Assembly: GCA_035578905.1 (NCBI GenBank) | Contig: JAQJVL010000177.1 | Location: 1 to 64,000 of the forward strand | Length of the DNA stretch: 64,000 nt | Source: Stictocephala bisonia | Taxonomy: Eukaryota; Arthropoda; Insecta; Hemiptera; Membracidae | Direction of reading: 5' to 3' | In this document: in pieces, positions 36,076 to 46,899 of the stretch | How positions within the stretch are numbered: position 1 is the stretch's first letter | Layout: every line of letters starts with the position of its first letter | The notes under the pieces: generated by a model | What the model saw: only the letters and a program-made list of their open reading frames with translations | What the model was told of the DNA's origin: nothing | Databases searched by the model: none | Program-made: the position numbers and the translations under genes

Positions 36076-36300
36076 GGAGAGCCAGCGGCCGAGCGGTCTA
36101 AGGCATTAGGGCTTTGAGTTTAGGTTAGAGATAGCGCAGGTTTGAATCCCGGCCTTGATTGTTAGTTTTTATCAGTAATATTCACCTTACATTGTACCGG
36201 TTCTTCCCCTTACTCTGTTTTATAAGTTCCCCACACAAATCAATAATCTATGGGGAATGAGAAAAGTGAAGAGGTTAAAGAGATCAGCCTCTCATTTTTT
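36076..36300 (+). repeat. tRNA-Leu-like SINE in intron 2
   Basis: The head GGCCGAGCGGTCTAAGGC matches the A-box region of eukaryotic leucine/serine tRNA genes, and GCAGGTTTGAATCCCGG matches the B box. The tail shares GGTTCTTCCCCTTACTCTG with other SINE copies here. It lies in intron 2, antisense to the gene. It is not a functional tRNA gene, because the 3' acceptor strand does not follow. Confidence 0.75.
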
Positions 36301-36441
36301 TAAAGAAAAACTAATTGCATTGCTTTAATAACAATCGTTATTTTATTACAAACATTCAAACTTACATACCATCTTATATAATAAACCAAACATTCATATT
36401 ACAAGGACATTTTCAAAAGAAAAGTACCACTATTTTCTTAC

Positions 36442-36603
36442 CGTAGTTTTGACAAAAATATTGTTTTTCACGCCAGTGTCCACTACATTGAATCTGTTCC
36501 ATTCACGTCGACTAGACTTCAAGTCAGACACCTCTTTTTTAAGCTCATCCTCAATATCAACTTCTGCATCACATGTTCCCTCAACCTTGTCTCCAGTTTC
36601 AGG
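36442..36603 (-). CDS. THUMPD1: THUMPD1/Tan1-like protein, exon 2
   Basis: The 162-bp exon (54 codons, phase 0 at both ends) lies between TTTTTTATAG and a GTAAGA donor. It encodes an acidic stretch, then ELKKEVSDLKSS, then FNVVDTGVKNNIFVKTT. The human protein has the same order at this place: an acidic linker, ALKKEVGDIKAS, then QSVESGANNVVFIRT. This links the N-terminal motif of exon 1 to the THUMP domain of exon 3. Conservation of order, phase and splice signals with no stop argues for a live gene. Confidence 0.85.
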
Positions 36604-36926
36604 CTATAAAAAACAAATGGAAAATAATAAAAGAACAAAATTATATTAGTTAAGAAGAGGCACAAAAAATACAATGTACACAATACAATACAAAATTTCC
36701 TTTATTTATAATTAGTACACTAAGTACACAAATAGAGTCAAAACTTAACAAAAAATGACTATAAGTAACAAATGTAACAATCAAAATCATTCCAGAATGA
36801 GAGAACAATATTTTGATTTAAAATACAAAAGGTGAAAAACTAAACAGTGTTGTTTTGCTTGAAAAATAACTATCTTGAAGTAGTGCGATGACAGAAATAA
36901 CACCTAGGACTACGATTCTTAGCAAT

Positions 36927-37375
36927 TCAATTGAATAACTCATTGAGGGAATACAAAGCCTTCTCAACAAGATACTTCCGTAATCCATTTTTTAATTTAG
37001 TGCTTTTTTCATTCTTAATGGAGTCAGGAAGTGCTCTTAAAACTTAATACCAATACACGATTTTTCCTCATCATAAAAATTTAGGTTATGATGAGTGGTG
37101 CTGATAAATTTTTGATTCTTAGTGTTATATGGATGTGTAATGTCACTTTGATTTGATAGTTAACACTTTTGGCATACATTATTGTTTCGTTTACATATTG
37201 GCTAAAAACAGTTGATAATCCTAGAACAGAGAATGTATTTTTTACACTATTATTTCATTTCAATCCTAAAATAATTCTCACTGCTTGTTTTTGTATCGTT
37301 AATATTCTTTTCAAGTTATTCTGTGTTGTTTATTTATAAACTACTATGCCAAAATGAAAAAAAGACCAATACTAC
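36927..37375 (-). pseudogene. LINE ORF2 C-terminal fragment in intron 1
   Basis: Minus-strand frames give NLKRILTIQKQAVRIILGLK, then a TVFSQYVNETIMYAKS-type segment. After a break come RALPDSIKNEKSTKLKNGL and YLVEKALYSLNELFN with a stop. This is the usual C-terminus of CR1/Jockey-like ORF2 proteins. Several stops interrupt it. It is a different copy from the LINE at 38.65-42.3 kb, because the same domain occurs in both. Confidence 0.7.
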
Positions 37376-37394
37376 ATACATAGTTTGGATTTTT

Positions 37395-37600
37395 CATGAA
37401 GCTGTAGGTCCTTTTGTTGTCCTGGCTAATGGGCTATTAATAAATCGTTCTTTCTGAGCTGTCAAACTTGGTAAGTAACGAGTCTACACAAGTCATCCAT
37501 ACTTATCCTACGCTTAAGTAATCATTCATATTTGCCTTAAAATACACACAATTCGGCGTCTCAAATCTGAACAATAATCAGAGCTGATGATGAAGCTTAA
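37395..37600 (+). repeat. SINE-like repeat in intron 1
   Basis: Shares GAAGCTGTAGGTCC, GGGCTATTAATAAAT and GCCTTAAAATACACACAA with the copy at 46.7 kb. The tRNA-like head seems truncated. Confidence 0.6.
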
Positions 37601-37689
37601 ATCAGATGAATTTATGGAAAGAAACATAGGATGAGAAAACTCCCTCACGTAGACACATACTGCTGCCCATCCAAATGGAATGGGAACAA

Positions 37690-37800
37690 TGTACCATGAT
37701 TACTGTACGTGTATGGGTGGGTGAGTCATCATCACTGGGTGTGTATAGGTGTGTGGGAGGGTCATCATTACCGCAAGTGTATTGTTGGGTGGTGGGCCCT
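37690..37800. repeat. 36-bp minisatellite remnant
   Basis: Contains ACTGTACGTGTATGGGTGGG and two further decayed GTGTGGGAGGGTCATCATT-type units. It is the reverse orientation of the arrays at 13.0 and 17.3 kb. Confidence 0.65.
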
Positions 37801-38504
37801 GAGATTTGAGTCCTATGACATACGTTACTGCCAGATCTAGTTACACTCAGCTAATTTCACAGTGGACAAAATAAAAACCATTGAGTAATGAACATATTAT
37901 ATGACGTCTTATAGTGTACTTACAATAAAATTAAAATGCGCAGAACACACAAATTATAGAAACATTCACCAACAGGATAAGTTTTTAAGGTGTTTTATGT
38001 AATGCATAAACAACATATCTGAAGAGATAGAGCTTGGTAAATGTATGCACCAATATAATTGGTTTTAAATAATCTATTTACTTATTCATTTCAACAGACA
38101 CCACCATTTATTATTTACAATAACGGAGTCACCTAATCCTGGAAATCACATTGGTCCCGTTATACATTGGCTCAAACATCCTTCAGAATACGGACATAGA
38201 ACGATTTCCTAGAGATAAACTTCACTTAAAATCATCGAGAATGGAATATGTGTCAAATATAAATACTAAAATGATTTCTAACTCGGTTAAAACAATCAGT
38301 CTAATATTAAATTTAATTTTCTTGCAGCTTCAAAGAATTTGTTCAGGCTGTAAAAAGGTCTCTCTCAAGCCATAAATGTAGAAATTTCTTGGTATTTCCC
38401 CTCTCAGTTCTTTAAGGTTGCTGAGTAAGCAGTTGTACACTACATGTCCTACGTATGATGACTTGTAGTATATATATTTTTTTTAACTTCACTCTCCAAT
38501 TCAC

Positions 38505-38645
38505 ATGGGCCTGCAGGCCTGTGCGTGAACTTTATTCAACGAGTGAAGTACCAATCGTTGGATCAGTGAAGATTTGAACCACGGACCTTGCCTTCCGCAG
38601 TCCGAAGTTTTAGTCACTAAGCCATCACGCTGGTTAATCATCATC
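38505..38645 (-). repeat. tRNA-derived SINE in intron 1
   Basis: On the minus strand GCGTGATGGCTTAGTGACTA fits an A box and GTCCGTGGTTCAAATCTTC fits a B box. It sits directly beside the C-terminal end of the LINE remnant. Confidence 0.6.
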
Positions 38646-38654
38646 TTGGGGGAG

Positions 38655-38890
38655 AAAAAACGGCCTCAATGTAGAATGCAACAACTGCCCAGATCTTGAG
38701 AGTTTTAAAGGCTTCTTGACAGCCTTTACGACTGGAAGTTTGAAAAATAAGAATTTATCTTTTTTGCATTCTATTCATGTTTTCTCCGAAAGTGCTCTCC
38801 AAAGGGCGAGTCCATATTGGAAGTAGAATTTAACCGATGCATAATATACTGTTGATCCTTCTGATATTTTCATCCACCTAATAAAATAGA
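38655..38890 (-). pseudogene. LINE copy A, RT C-terminal region
   Basis: Frames on the minus strand give YASVKFYFQYGLALWRALSE, the conserved Y-x-x-x-x-x-x-x-x-YG-x-x-x-W pattern that follows the RT domain of LINEs. A frame shift leads to RKGCQEAFKTLKIWAVVAFY. Together with the RT at 39.8-40.4 kb and the endonuclease at 41.4-42.3 kb, it gives the right order for one decayed element of about 3.6 kb. Confidence 0.65.
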
Positions 38891-39329
38891 ATAAGGAATA
38901 CATGGACATAAATAAAGCCATTTTACATCTTAAAAAGCAGAATCAGACAAGGCTACCAAAAGCCATGGCAACCTTTCCATCAGCTAGATGCAACACGGCC
39001 CCCCACATATTTTCGACGTTTATTTATTTATAGTTAATTATTTAATTTCAAGCTATGAATATATCATATGCAGTTTTATGATTTCTGACGTAGTTACAAA
39101 CCTATCTATTTTTCACTGTCGTATCCAGGTCAGGATCCTGTGGATTCAGCCTTACCCTCTCTACGGTCTGGAATCTCTGATGAAATGATTACAGGCTAAA
39201 TTGACTTTCCACAGCAACTAGGGTTCCAAGAAATGATAAGCCAATTCTAGCCCCTAGCGTTCTGACAAAGAAAATCTGAATCTAATTTAAAAAAAGTTAA
39301 GTTCGTTTTTACCACTCCTAGTTAATCCT

Positions 39330-39470
39330 AATTAATCGGCTTAAAGTGACTTCTGAACCATGGGAGCAGTAGGGCAAAAATTGTTAGTGGTCTTATCGGG
39401 AATCAAACCCGGACCAGTTGTATCACAAGCAATGTGTAGCCCTTTAGCTATGGCCGCTCCTGAACTTCAG
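39330..39470 (-). repeat. tRNA-derived SINE inserted in LINE copy A
   Basis: On the minus strand GGAGCGGCCATAGCTAAAGG and CCGGGTTTGATTCCCG are A- and B-box-like. It is the same family as the copy at 12222-12590. Confidence 0.65.
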
Positions 39471-39779
39471 TGTCAAGCTAATCAAGTTGGTAAGAAGACC
39501 GGTTAACTAAACCATATCTCAAACAAAGGACGTTTTGGCCAGTATAGTATCAAAAGAGAAAGTTGTAATGTGGTCCCTTTTGGAGCATATGGTTGTTGGA
39601 ACTTAGTGTACATGTCACAATCACTCTTAGGTCTTTTACTTTTACTCTCTTTTTAAACTGATTTAATTAATTGTATAGTATAATCATGGCCATGCTTAAA
39701 ACTCATTACTTGGTGCTTAGGAATTTAAGTTCCATAGTCAGCTTCATACAAAACACAATGTTTAAAGACTGTTAGAGGG

Positions 39780-40430
39780 ATTCCTGTTGTGCTGACCCGT
39801 TTTACAAAATACTTAAACATCATCTACAAACAGTGAATGAATAGTTTATATAAATTTCACTTCCAATGTTTTTTCCGCTTGTTGATTAAGAGGCAGAAAA
39901 ATAAGGGGCCCAAATGAGAGTTTTGGAGACTTCTGATAGTTGCATTAACATATTTAAGCTTACCTAAAAGTACTCTGCCTATCGTGTATCTCTCTGACCA
40001 CTAACCAGATATTCCATACCCCTCAAATTTGATATCAAGCTATAATCGTTGATCTTGTAACAATCTTGACAAAAGTAAGTCCAACATAATGAACTAACAA
40101 CACTGTCATTGACAATCATCGTCTAATTGACAAAAATCTATAAACGAGCATGTGCCAAATTCATGAAACTACAAGAGATTTGATATGGTTGAGTGCTCAA
40201 GCATTACATTATTAAGGTTAAAAAACAGAATAACTAAGAATGGTATTCTCACCTTGAAAATAATTGGCTAAATCATTATGGCCTTATAGTTTCCGGTGTC
40301 AGTTTAATCTCTTTATTTGGGGTATCTATACAAAAAAATTTTCCTTCAATGAGGATGAGAATAATCCTGTTTCCAGCAGCATCTTAAATATTATTTGTAG
40401 TGTTAAATGTTTAAGAGGCTAAAGCAGCGT
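39780..40430 (-). pseudogene. LINE copy A, reverse transcriptase domain, highly degenerate
   Basis: Around 40.26-40.43 kb the minus strand reads IFKMLLETGLFSSSLKENF and then a TGNYKAIM segment. These correspond to the sequence leading to the NYRPIS motif of LINE reverse transcriptases. Near 39.9 kb it reads NSHLGPLFFCLLIN (the QGSxLGPLLFxLxIND motif). Near 39.83 kb it reads FVDDV, a decayed FADD catalytic motif. Many stops and shifts occur, so this is an old insertion. It lies in intron 1 of the THUMPD1-like gene and in its orientation. Confidence 0.65.
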
Positions 40431-41404
40431 TAATCAATTTATGCTTTGCATTACGAGATTAAAATGGTAATACTGATTGACAGTCGTATTTATAATATAC
40501 AATGTTTTAATAAAGACAAGGATCAGTTAGAATTTTGAATTGCTTAAAATATTATGTACACAGCATATTTTTTGGCATTTGACTGTCTATCTACAACTCA
40601 CCACCTAATCAAAACTCCAGCATCTAATAACTCTTTCTGAAGCAAAAGATCCTGTTTATATTTTTCTAAGAAGAATCGTTAAGAGTATTGCCCAAGATTA
40701 TTTACTCCTAAAATAGATATCTCATCTAACAGGAATATTTGTGCCTGTAATTTGGTTAGTTACTGAGGTCTGCTACCAAATCTGGTTTAAACTGTAGCCT
40801 ATATTATATTTAAATGGTACTATATTTTATGTAAACCACATAAAAATAGTCCAATGACATTTTAGGCGGTGTTGCCTAATCGTTTCTGAGAACCACCCAA
40901 CGATGTGTTTCATCTAAAACAAATATGCGTATGTTCAATACTGTCAATTTAATTGGCATTTTGTTTATAAAACAACTGTATATGATACTATTTAAAGTCC
41001 TTTAAAACGTAATAGTAAAATTAACTATGTTATGTGTTAATCTTGTAATTTTTTATAACATTATTTTAATATAATTATTTTTTATTCTTTAGAAAATACT
41101 ATTAAATAATATTTATCTAGTCATATGGCTGTTTTTATTCGCAATTATATTACCGTATGATAACAAAAACAATACACATATCTGGTATATGTTTTGGTTA
41201 TGTAACTAAATATACATAACCAAAACACTTATATTTGTTTTGTAATAACAAAGATGGTGTTTATTTACCTGGACATATGTTTAGACAAAGCTTTAATATT
41301 TTCAAGGAATCTACATCTGACAACATTGCTGGGTGAGAAGTGAGTAGGGGAACTTCATATGTAACAGCTATCATCGGACTATTTTGGTGCAGTTTACAGT
41401 CAGT

Positions 41405-42275
41405 TTTTCCTTCTGTGTCTCCGGGATTTCTTTCTACGGCAGGTATTATTCAAAGCTGTGATTAAGGTGTTAATGAGGTATTTATATGCCTCTTCTACAT
41501 CAGCTGCCTGCTCTAATGTAGAAGGATTCCATACTCAGGAGACTCTTTAGGTGTCCCAAATGTTCTTGATTTATATGTCTACGAGAGGTTTGCGTAGTCG
41601 TGGGCTGTAGTTTTGGACATCTAATATGGCAAGACTGCCCCATGTGGTCAGAGAGTCCAGTATGGATAGCTACTATGTCAATATAAGTTGTATCAACGTT
41701 TGTACAAACTGCATCTATTGAAGTTTCTGAGTGTACAGTTATCTTTGTTGGTGGAAGTGGCAGTCTTGTCATGTTATAGGAGGCAAGCAATTCATTGAGG
41801 GCTTTTCTCTCTCCTCTACGGTCCATGAGGTTGTCAATATTTACATCATCCATAATGAGAAGATCCAAACATTCCTTGGAGAGTTTATCAAATGTACACG
41901 CTAAAATGTGTAGGGTTTTGTCTAGCTGAGATACGGGTGGTCTGTATATTCCAAGGATGCTGAGGGACTTCTTTTTGTTAAGTTTAACTGCGCTTACTTC
42001 GCAGATAATTTCACTACTTAATTCCTCAGTGCTCAAACTCTCCACCTCACCAGACATTTGTTCACAACAATATATTGCGACTCCTCCCTTCCGATGGTTT
42101 TTCCTACCATACGCACTTATTTGGTGGTAGTCTGTTAATGTAGCATTTAATACAGTATTTTTCTTTAATCCATGCTCTGTCAGTATAACTAGGTCAGGTT
42201 TGTTCATGTTAAGCAAGTGGTTTGTTAATTTGTATTAATCTCCTATCACAGAGCTACATAAAAGTTTAACAACCA
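41405..42275 (-). pseudogene. LINE copy A, apurinic-type endonuclease domain
   Basis: The best-preserved frame covers 42216-41500. It shows the exonuclease-endonuclease-phosphatase motifs in order: LTEHGLK (catalytic Glu), KGGVAIYC, GIYRPP, MDDVNIDNL (the usual GDxN with Gly replaced by Asp), TSIDAVCTN and GLSDHMGQ (Ser-Asp-His). The N-terminus is reached by reading back through a TAA at the expected Lys position to ATG 42275. At the other end a frameshift near 41.5 kb leads into DVEEAYKYLINTLITALNNT, typical of the linker to RT. The enzyme would nick target DNA for reverse transcription. This copy is broken at both ends of the domain. Confidence 0.8.
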
Positions 42276-42756
42276 TTCAACACCTTCAATTAGTCATCAT
42301 TGCCAATTATTATGATAAATTCATAAATATACACTACAGGTTGTTTAGATACAAAATTACAGTAACATATCAAATCAAGGATGGTCACTATTTACATAGA
42401 GGCTGACAATCTGAATCTTTTCAATCTGAGTCGCTGGTTGGTGCTGCAGGCTCCTATCATGGCGATCAGCTCTGTAGTAATGCTGCAATTTGTAAAAACA
42501 ATTTTGATGCACATCTTTCTAATAGCCTAGGCACCAATAACTTGTATGTTTCTTTACACTGTTGTCAAGGCATACTTAACACAAACAATTTGTTATATTA
42601 TGTAAATTTACTAGTTCATGAGCTTGTACCAATACGTCTGTCTGAAGCTGGTGTTGTCAGTTGAAGCCAGCTGATTTCATTATCAGAGTAAATCATTCGC
42701 CAATAGATCTCATGGAATACTATAATATTTAATAACAGCAAAAATTATGTAGCCTA

Positions 42757-44189
42757 CAGTACAGTCGCGATAATCCAAATATTGTTTTCAGGGGCCTGTT
42801 CGAACTATTAAATTATCTGGACTGTCAAGGTTTGAGAAAAAAATGCTAATTATTCCATAAAATCACTATTTGAAATAATAAATCAAACTATAATATTTTA
42901 TAAACATAATAAGCTAGACATGTACAGTAATGAAAAAATCCAACTATTTAGATACGTATTAGTTAAAACTTCTGAGTTTTCTTAAGACTATGAGGAAATG
43001 CTCATATCTTTAACCCTTTCCACTCAAGTGGCGGGGCAGCCCCGCCACGCAACTTACCACACTAACTCCAATGTCGGGCCGGGCCCGACGTCTCTATAAA
43101 AACGTTCTATGATTGTATTTAGACTGACGTAGTTACATTATTGACCGCTAGGGTTGTTGTTTGATATGTGCTGCTACCTGTAGAATTTTTTCGGAACCGT
43201 TTGAGTTTAGTATCGGTAAACAAACCTCATGAAATGTAATGTTTGTCGTCTGTGGCTGCTCCGTAAACAGCTGGCTGACTGCAACAGCTATCTGCACTCA
43301 CTTTGTTCCGTCATATGTTATCGTTCGTATTGAGCTTATAAAACGCATTGTTGTTGCTAGGTTATCGTTGTTGTTTTACTGTTTATTCATAATATTTTTA
43401 TTTTACGACAATGATTCCTGTCGAATAAAAGAGCGTTGCAAGTAGGCTATTAGATTTTGTCTGTTTATATTTTTAGCTGATAACATGTTTTGAATTATTG
43501 AAAAAAGCTTTACTTACAAATTTGGTCTAAATTATGTACATTTTGACTGTTGCTAAGCAATAAAATAAAATTTACGGAGCAATTGTTTACTAGTTGCAGT
43601 GAAAATAATTTTTTTGGTAAAAATGTTGTTTTTCAAAAAAATTCTGTTTTAGAATTATATATTTTTTTTTTTATGTATAATTTAGTCCAAAATATTTGAA
43701 AATGAATTTTTTTTGTTTGTAAGGATACAAACAACAAAAAACAAACATCAAATACTATTCTTCCTATTTAAAATTTTTCAAAAATTCTTCTTGAATCCGT
43801 TTTTTTGTTAGAAATTCAATTTTGTTCCAATGAATATATATAATTAAAAAATTTTGAAAATAAAAATATATGTTTTATTTTATATTAATCTATACTTTAG
43901 TCATAGAAGAAACAAAGAAAAAATACATCAGCTTTTTGGAACTATCAGATACATGTTTTTCCCACTGAACAAATGTAGTAGGCAATCTTTGCTTAAAAGT
44001 AAATGGAGCTGATAGGGAAACTGGGTTCCCAGTAATTGGAGTGGAAAGGGTTAAAATGGTTTAAAAACAGCAAGTAAAATTCAACAATTTAAACTATAAG
44101 TTACTTCATTTTTAATCACGTGGGGGTCGTTATATCATATTACCACGTGATTCAGAATACAGTAGGTCCAAACTATCGCAACTGTACTG
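42757..44189. mobile_element. pogo/Tigger-like non-autonomous element with nested insertion
   Basis: The left end is CAGTACAGTCGCGATAATCC, and the right end reversed is CAGTACAGTTGCGATAGTTT. TA flanks both (42755-42756 and 44190-44191). Without the nested element the body is only about 390 bp and has no transposase. It lies in intron 1 of the THUMPD1-like gene. Confidence 0.75.
43014..44050. mobile_element. piggyBac-like non-autonomous element
   Basis: TTAA at 43010-43013 and 44051-44054 flanks a 1037-bp segment with tips CCCTTTCCACTC and GAGTGGAAAGGG. Tips starting CCC at duplicated TTAA sites are the hallmark of piggyBac-type elements. Two GC-rich hairpins lie just inside the left end, near GGCGGGGCAGCCCCGCC (43030) and GTCGGGCCGGGCCCGAC (43073). 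No transposase is visible; the short frame at 43239-43445 is unrecognised. It was inserted into the pogo-like element, so it is the younger of the two. Confidence 0.8.
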
Positions 44190-44496
44190 TAATAACTCTT
44201 TTCAACATTGATATCATATGATATAAGTACACCCTTTTATTACACGTTTTCGAGGCCACTACAGAACGCCATACATTTGGTATTACTACTTAAAGATGCA
44301 GGCCACTTTCGCCTAATATAAGTTCGCCAGTCATTGAGTTAGCATAATATCAGTAAAATGAGGCATATTTTGAAAGAAGATTAATATTTATATTAGGACA
44401 TACAGCTGATAATTTAATGACTTACAATTATAAGAAAATTAGGTATGAACATTTAAGTAACAGAATATACCTTAGGTTTAACAATATTACCCTTAC

Positions 44497-44703
44497 CTTA
44501 GAAAGTTCCAGGAGTTTATCTGCATATTCATTCAACACATTGTAAGACTCTCTAACACAATCTTGCTCCCTAGTATTACATGTGCATAGAAATCCTACCA
44601 TTCCAGGTTTTAATTGCTGAGTGAATTTTTTCTTACTATTCCAATTATTATATCCACTTCCACCTCCCGACTTGTAGTTTTTTCTTTTGTAAGACCTATC
44701 CAT
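44497..44703 (-). CDS. THUMPD1: THUMPD1/Tan1-like protein, exon 1
   Basis: ATG at 44703-44701 opens a 69-codon exon ending AAG before a strong GTAAGG donor. A basic, Gly/Ser-rich start is followed by LKPGMVGFLCTCNTREQDCV and ESYNVLNEYAD. The human protein has LEPGLQGILITCNMNERKCV and EAYSLLNEYGD at the same position, so the identification is strong. The protein is expected to act in tRNA N4-acetylcytidine formation as the RNA-binding partner of the NAT10 acetyltransferase. Exons 1-3 give 160 residues of an expected 300 or so. The open frame beyond the donor is intron. Confidence 0.88.
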
Positions 44704-44709
44704 TTTATT

Positions 44710-45690
44710 TAGGCCTACTTAAAATTGGCCTAACTGCTTACAGGCGTAATTGAAGGTTATATGAAAGTAGTAGAAGTAGTAATAATAAAGACAAAATTCA
44801 CAACAGAACGTAGCAGCTAAAAAGAATTACAAAATGTCATAAACACTAACTAAACATTTCGTAATTGCATATCTATTTTAATAAAACAATACAAGACAAT
44901 TGATTTGAACAACAAGCACCGGCCGGTTATTCCTCAATTCTGTAACATAAAATAAATACATACATTGGCGTTTTTGTGTTGTTTTTTATTGGTCGAATGT
45001 TGGATGGCAGCAACTGAGAGGCAGCAGAAGAATAAACAGCTGATCTATATTTTAACCAATGAATTGGATTGGTTATTTGTCACGGGCTACTAACAAATGT
45101 ACAATAACATAAATTACATGAGTTACTTACAAGAAATTATACTATATTAACCCAAATAATATTCTAAGAACCTGATAATTTTTCTTATATGTATATATTA
45201 GAAATTTATCGAGAGCGTTTACCTGCATGAGATACTGTTTAACAGAGTATTACATTCTATTACTCTAAATTCGACGTATCCTGTACGATTACGAATTAAT
45301 TATAGGTAGCAATTTGCAATGGAATGACATAGGTTTTGATTCAAGGAAATTAGCAGAAGAAAAATACATCATAATAAAAAAAAATTCAGAATATTTTTGT
45401 ATCAAATAGAAATCGTACAATTCCACGAAAATGTATGAGTTATTTAAATTCCCGTTTCAATCGTATTACTATAGTATCGTAGTATTATCATAGACCTTCT
45501 ATTATACCAGACAGTCCCATCCCAGCCAGAAAATTGAAGACAGTAAAAATCGGAGCGGAGGCAGAGCAACCTAGTAGGAACCACTACAAACAATTTTATA
45601 CCCCCTGATTCATGCGACTCTACTGGCAATCTCGGAAATAAGACGTGACGTAATTTGATGATGTCATTCCCCCCCCCCTCATGTCTCCAG
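44710..45690. other. Upstream flank of the THUMPD1-like gene
   Basis: This probably contains the 5' UTR and promoter, but no TATA box or initiator could be assigned with confidence. No other feature was seen apart from AT-rich sequence. Confidence 0.3.
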
Positions 45691-45701
45691 GAGGCAAATA
45701 C

Positions 45702-45834
45702 CTGCGTGGCGTGGGAACGGAAATAAAGCGAGCGAAGCCCAAACATTCAAACAGATTCTTCAACTGTGTCTCCATTTCAGTTAGCGTTGAAGGTTTTAAT
45801 CTTTCAATATACACTGGGGCACTCAGTTCAGTAC
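45702..45834 (-). CDS. Candidate internal exon, unknown gene
   Basis: The segment is bounded by TTCTCTGAG on the upstream side and by a CACGCAG/GTATTT donor. One frame is open throughout and reads TELSAPVYIERLKPSTLTEM, then ETQLKNLFECLGFARF, ending PTPR. The composition is more coding-like than the surroundings. I do not recognise the protein. The phase does not join directly to the candidate exon at 46.4 kb, so if both are real at least one exon is missing between them. Confidence 0.3.
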
Positions 45835-46403
45835 CTCAGAGAATTTTGACATCCTTTTTATATTTGTATGGATAACACTGACGACCACCATGTTTCATGA
45901 CTTAATTATGAAATTATTTCACAAAATTAATTACTTTTTAAAAATACAAAACCAGCAATTAAACAAGAACTATAATATATATAGAAACCAACTTTAAATT
46001 TAAAAGTTATAGAGAATTGTATGCTCTATAAAACTATTCTTTCAGAATACTATTTCGTCCAGTCTGATAATTAAAAATAAGTGTTTATTCTGGACACTGA
46101 AATGCTAATTTTTCTCTTTTAAGCCCCATTGTAAAAAAACTATAATTCTTAAAACATTTCTGGTAGATTTATTAATTACTTTGGTTATTTACAAAACTTT
46201 TTTACGCTGGTCAAACTTACCTGATCAAGAAATAAAAAAATTCCTCGCTTCTTGAAAATTTCATGTCGCGGGTTTTTAATGAATTAAAATGAGGTTTTCA
46301 TTTTGACGCTTATATAAAATATCTGTAACAACCACGTTATAATAAACATTTACCATTATAATACTTGTTTCTTCCTGTACAAAAATATATGCCACATGTG
46401 TAC

Positions 46404-46513
46404 CTTAAATTCAGTTTTCTTGCTTCAACGAGCGTTGGAATCTGATGGCGCAGATCTGTAACCCAGCTACTTGGAGAAAAAGTGTTTAGGAGATTGTAGG
46501 CGATAGGTTCCAT
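46404..46513 (-). CDS. Candidate first exon, unknown gene
   Basis: ATG at 46513-46511 is followed by 36 open codons, starting MEPIAYNLLNTFSPSSW and ending EARKLNL, and then a donor (TTTAAG before GTACAC). The GC-richer sequence just upstream could be a 5' UTR. I do not recognise the protein. It is on the same strand as the THUMPD1-like gene and would lie upstream of it. Confidence 0.3.
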
Positions 46514-46664
46514 GCTCGGTCCTCTTAATACCGACACGGCCTCCGCTTAATGGTTGCCATCGACGTGGACATTACAATAGAAGTCTGTGATGTCCATGTT
46601 GGATGGTAATTAGAGTTCGAATTTTGTGTAGGGGAGAGAAATGAGTGTCAGACTTATCAGTTAC

Positions 46665-46880
46665 CTGTATATCAGACCAACACTACGTGGTTCGGAGTCT
46701 ACATAAAGCTGTAGGTCCCTTAGTTGCCCTGTCTGTTGGGCTATTAATAAATTGTCATTCTGAGGAATAGTTGAACTCAGTTAGTAACCAGACTACACTC
46801 ATCCTACACACATATCATCATTCATATTCGCCTTAAAATACGCACAACGTTGTGTCGGTATCTCATTATTAAGTAAGAAT
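46665..46880 (+). repeat. SINE-like repeat
   Basis: Starts near CAACACTACGTGGTTCGGAG (B-box-like). It contains GAAGCTGTAGGTCC-like and GGGCTATTAATAAATTG segments, and continues to a GCCTTAAAATACGCACAA segment. Same subfamily as 31.7 and 37.4 kb. Confidence 0.65.
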
Positions 46881-46899
46881 GTAAGAACGATATCGTGTT

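Noticed and set aside
36076..36160. Functional leucine tRNA gene
   Set aside because: A and B boxes are present, but the 3' acceptor strand does not pair and SINE sequence continues. The same holds for the heads at 12.2, 38.6, 39.4 and 61.1 kb.
41500..42216. Stand-alone endonuclease gene, possibly domesticated
   Set aside because: RT motifs and the RT C-terminus were found further along on the same strand in the right order (40.4-38.65 kb), and the domain has a stop and a frameshift. It is part of one old LINE.
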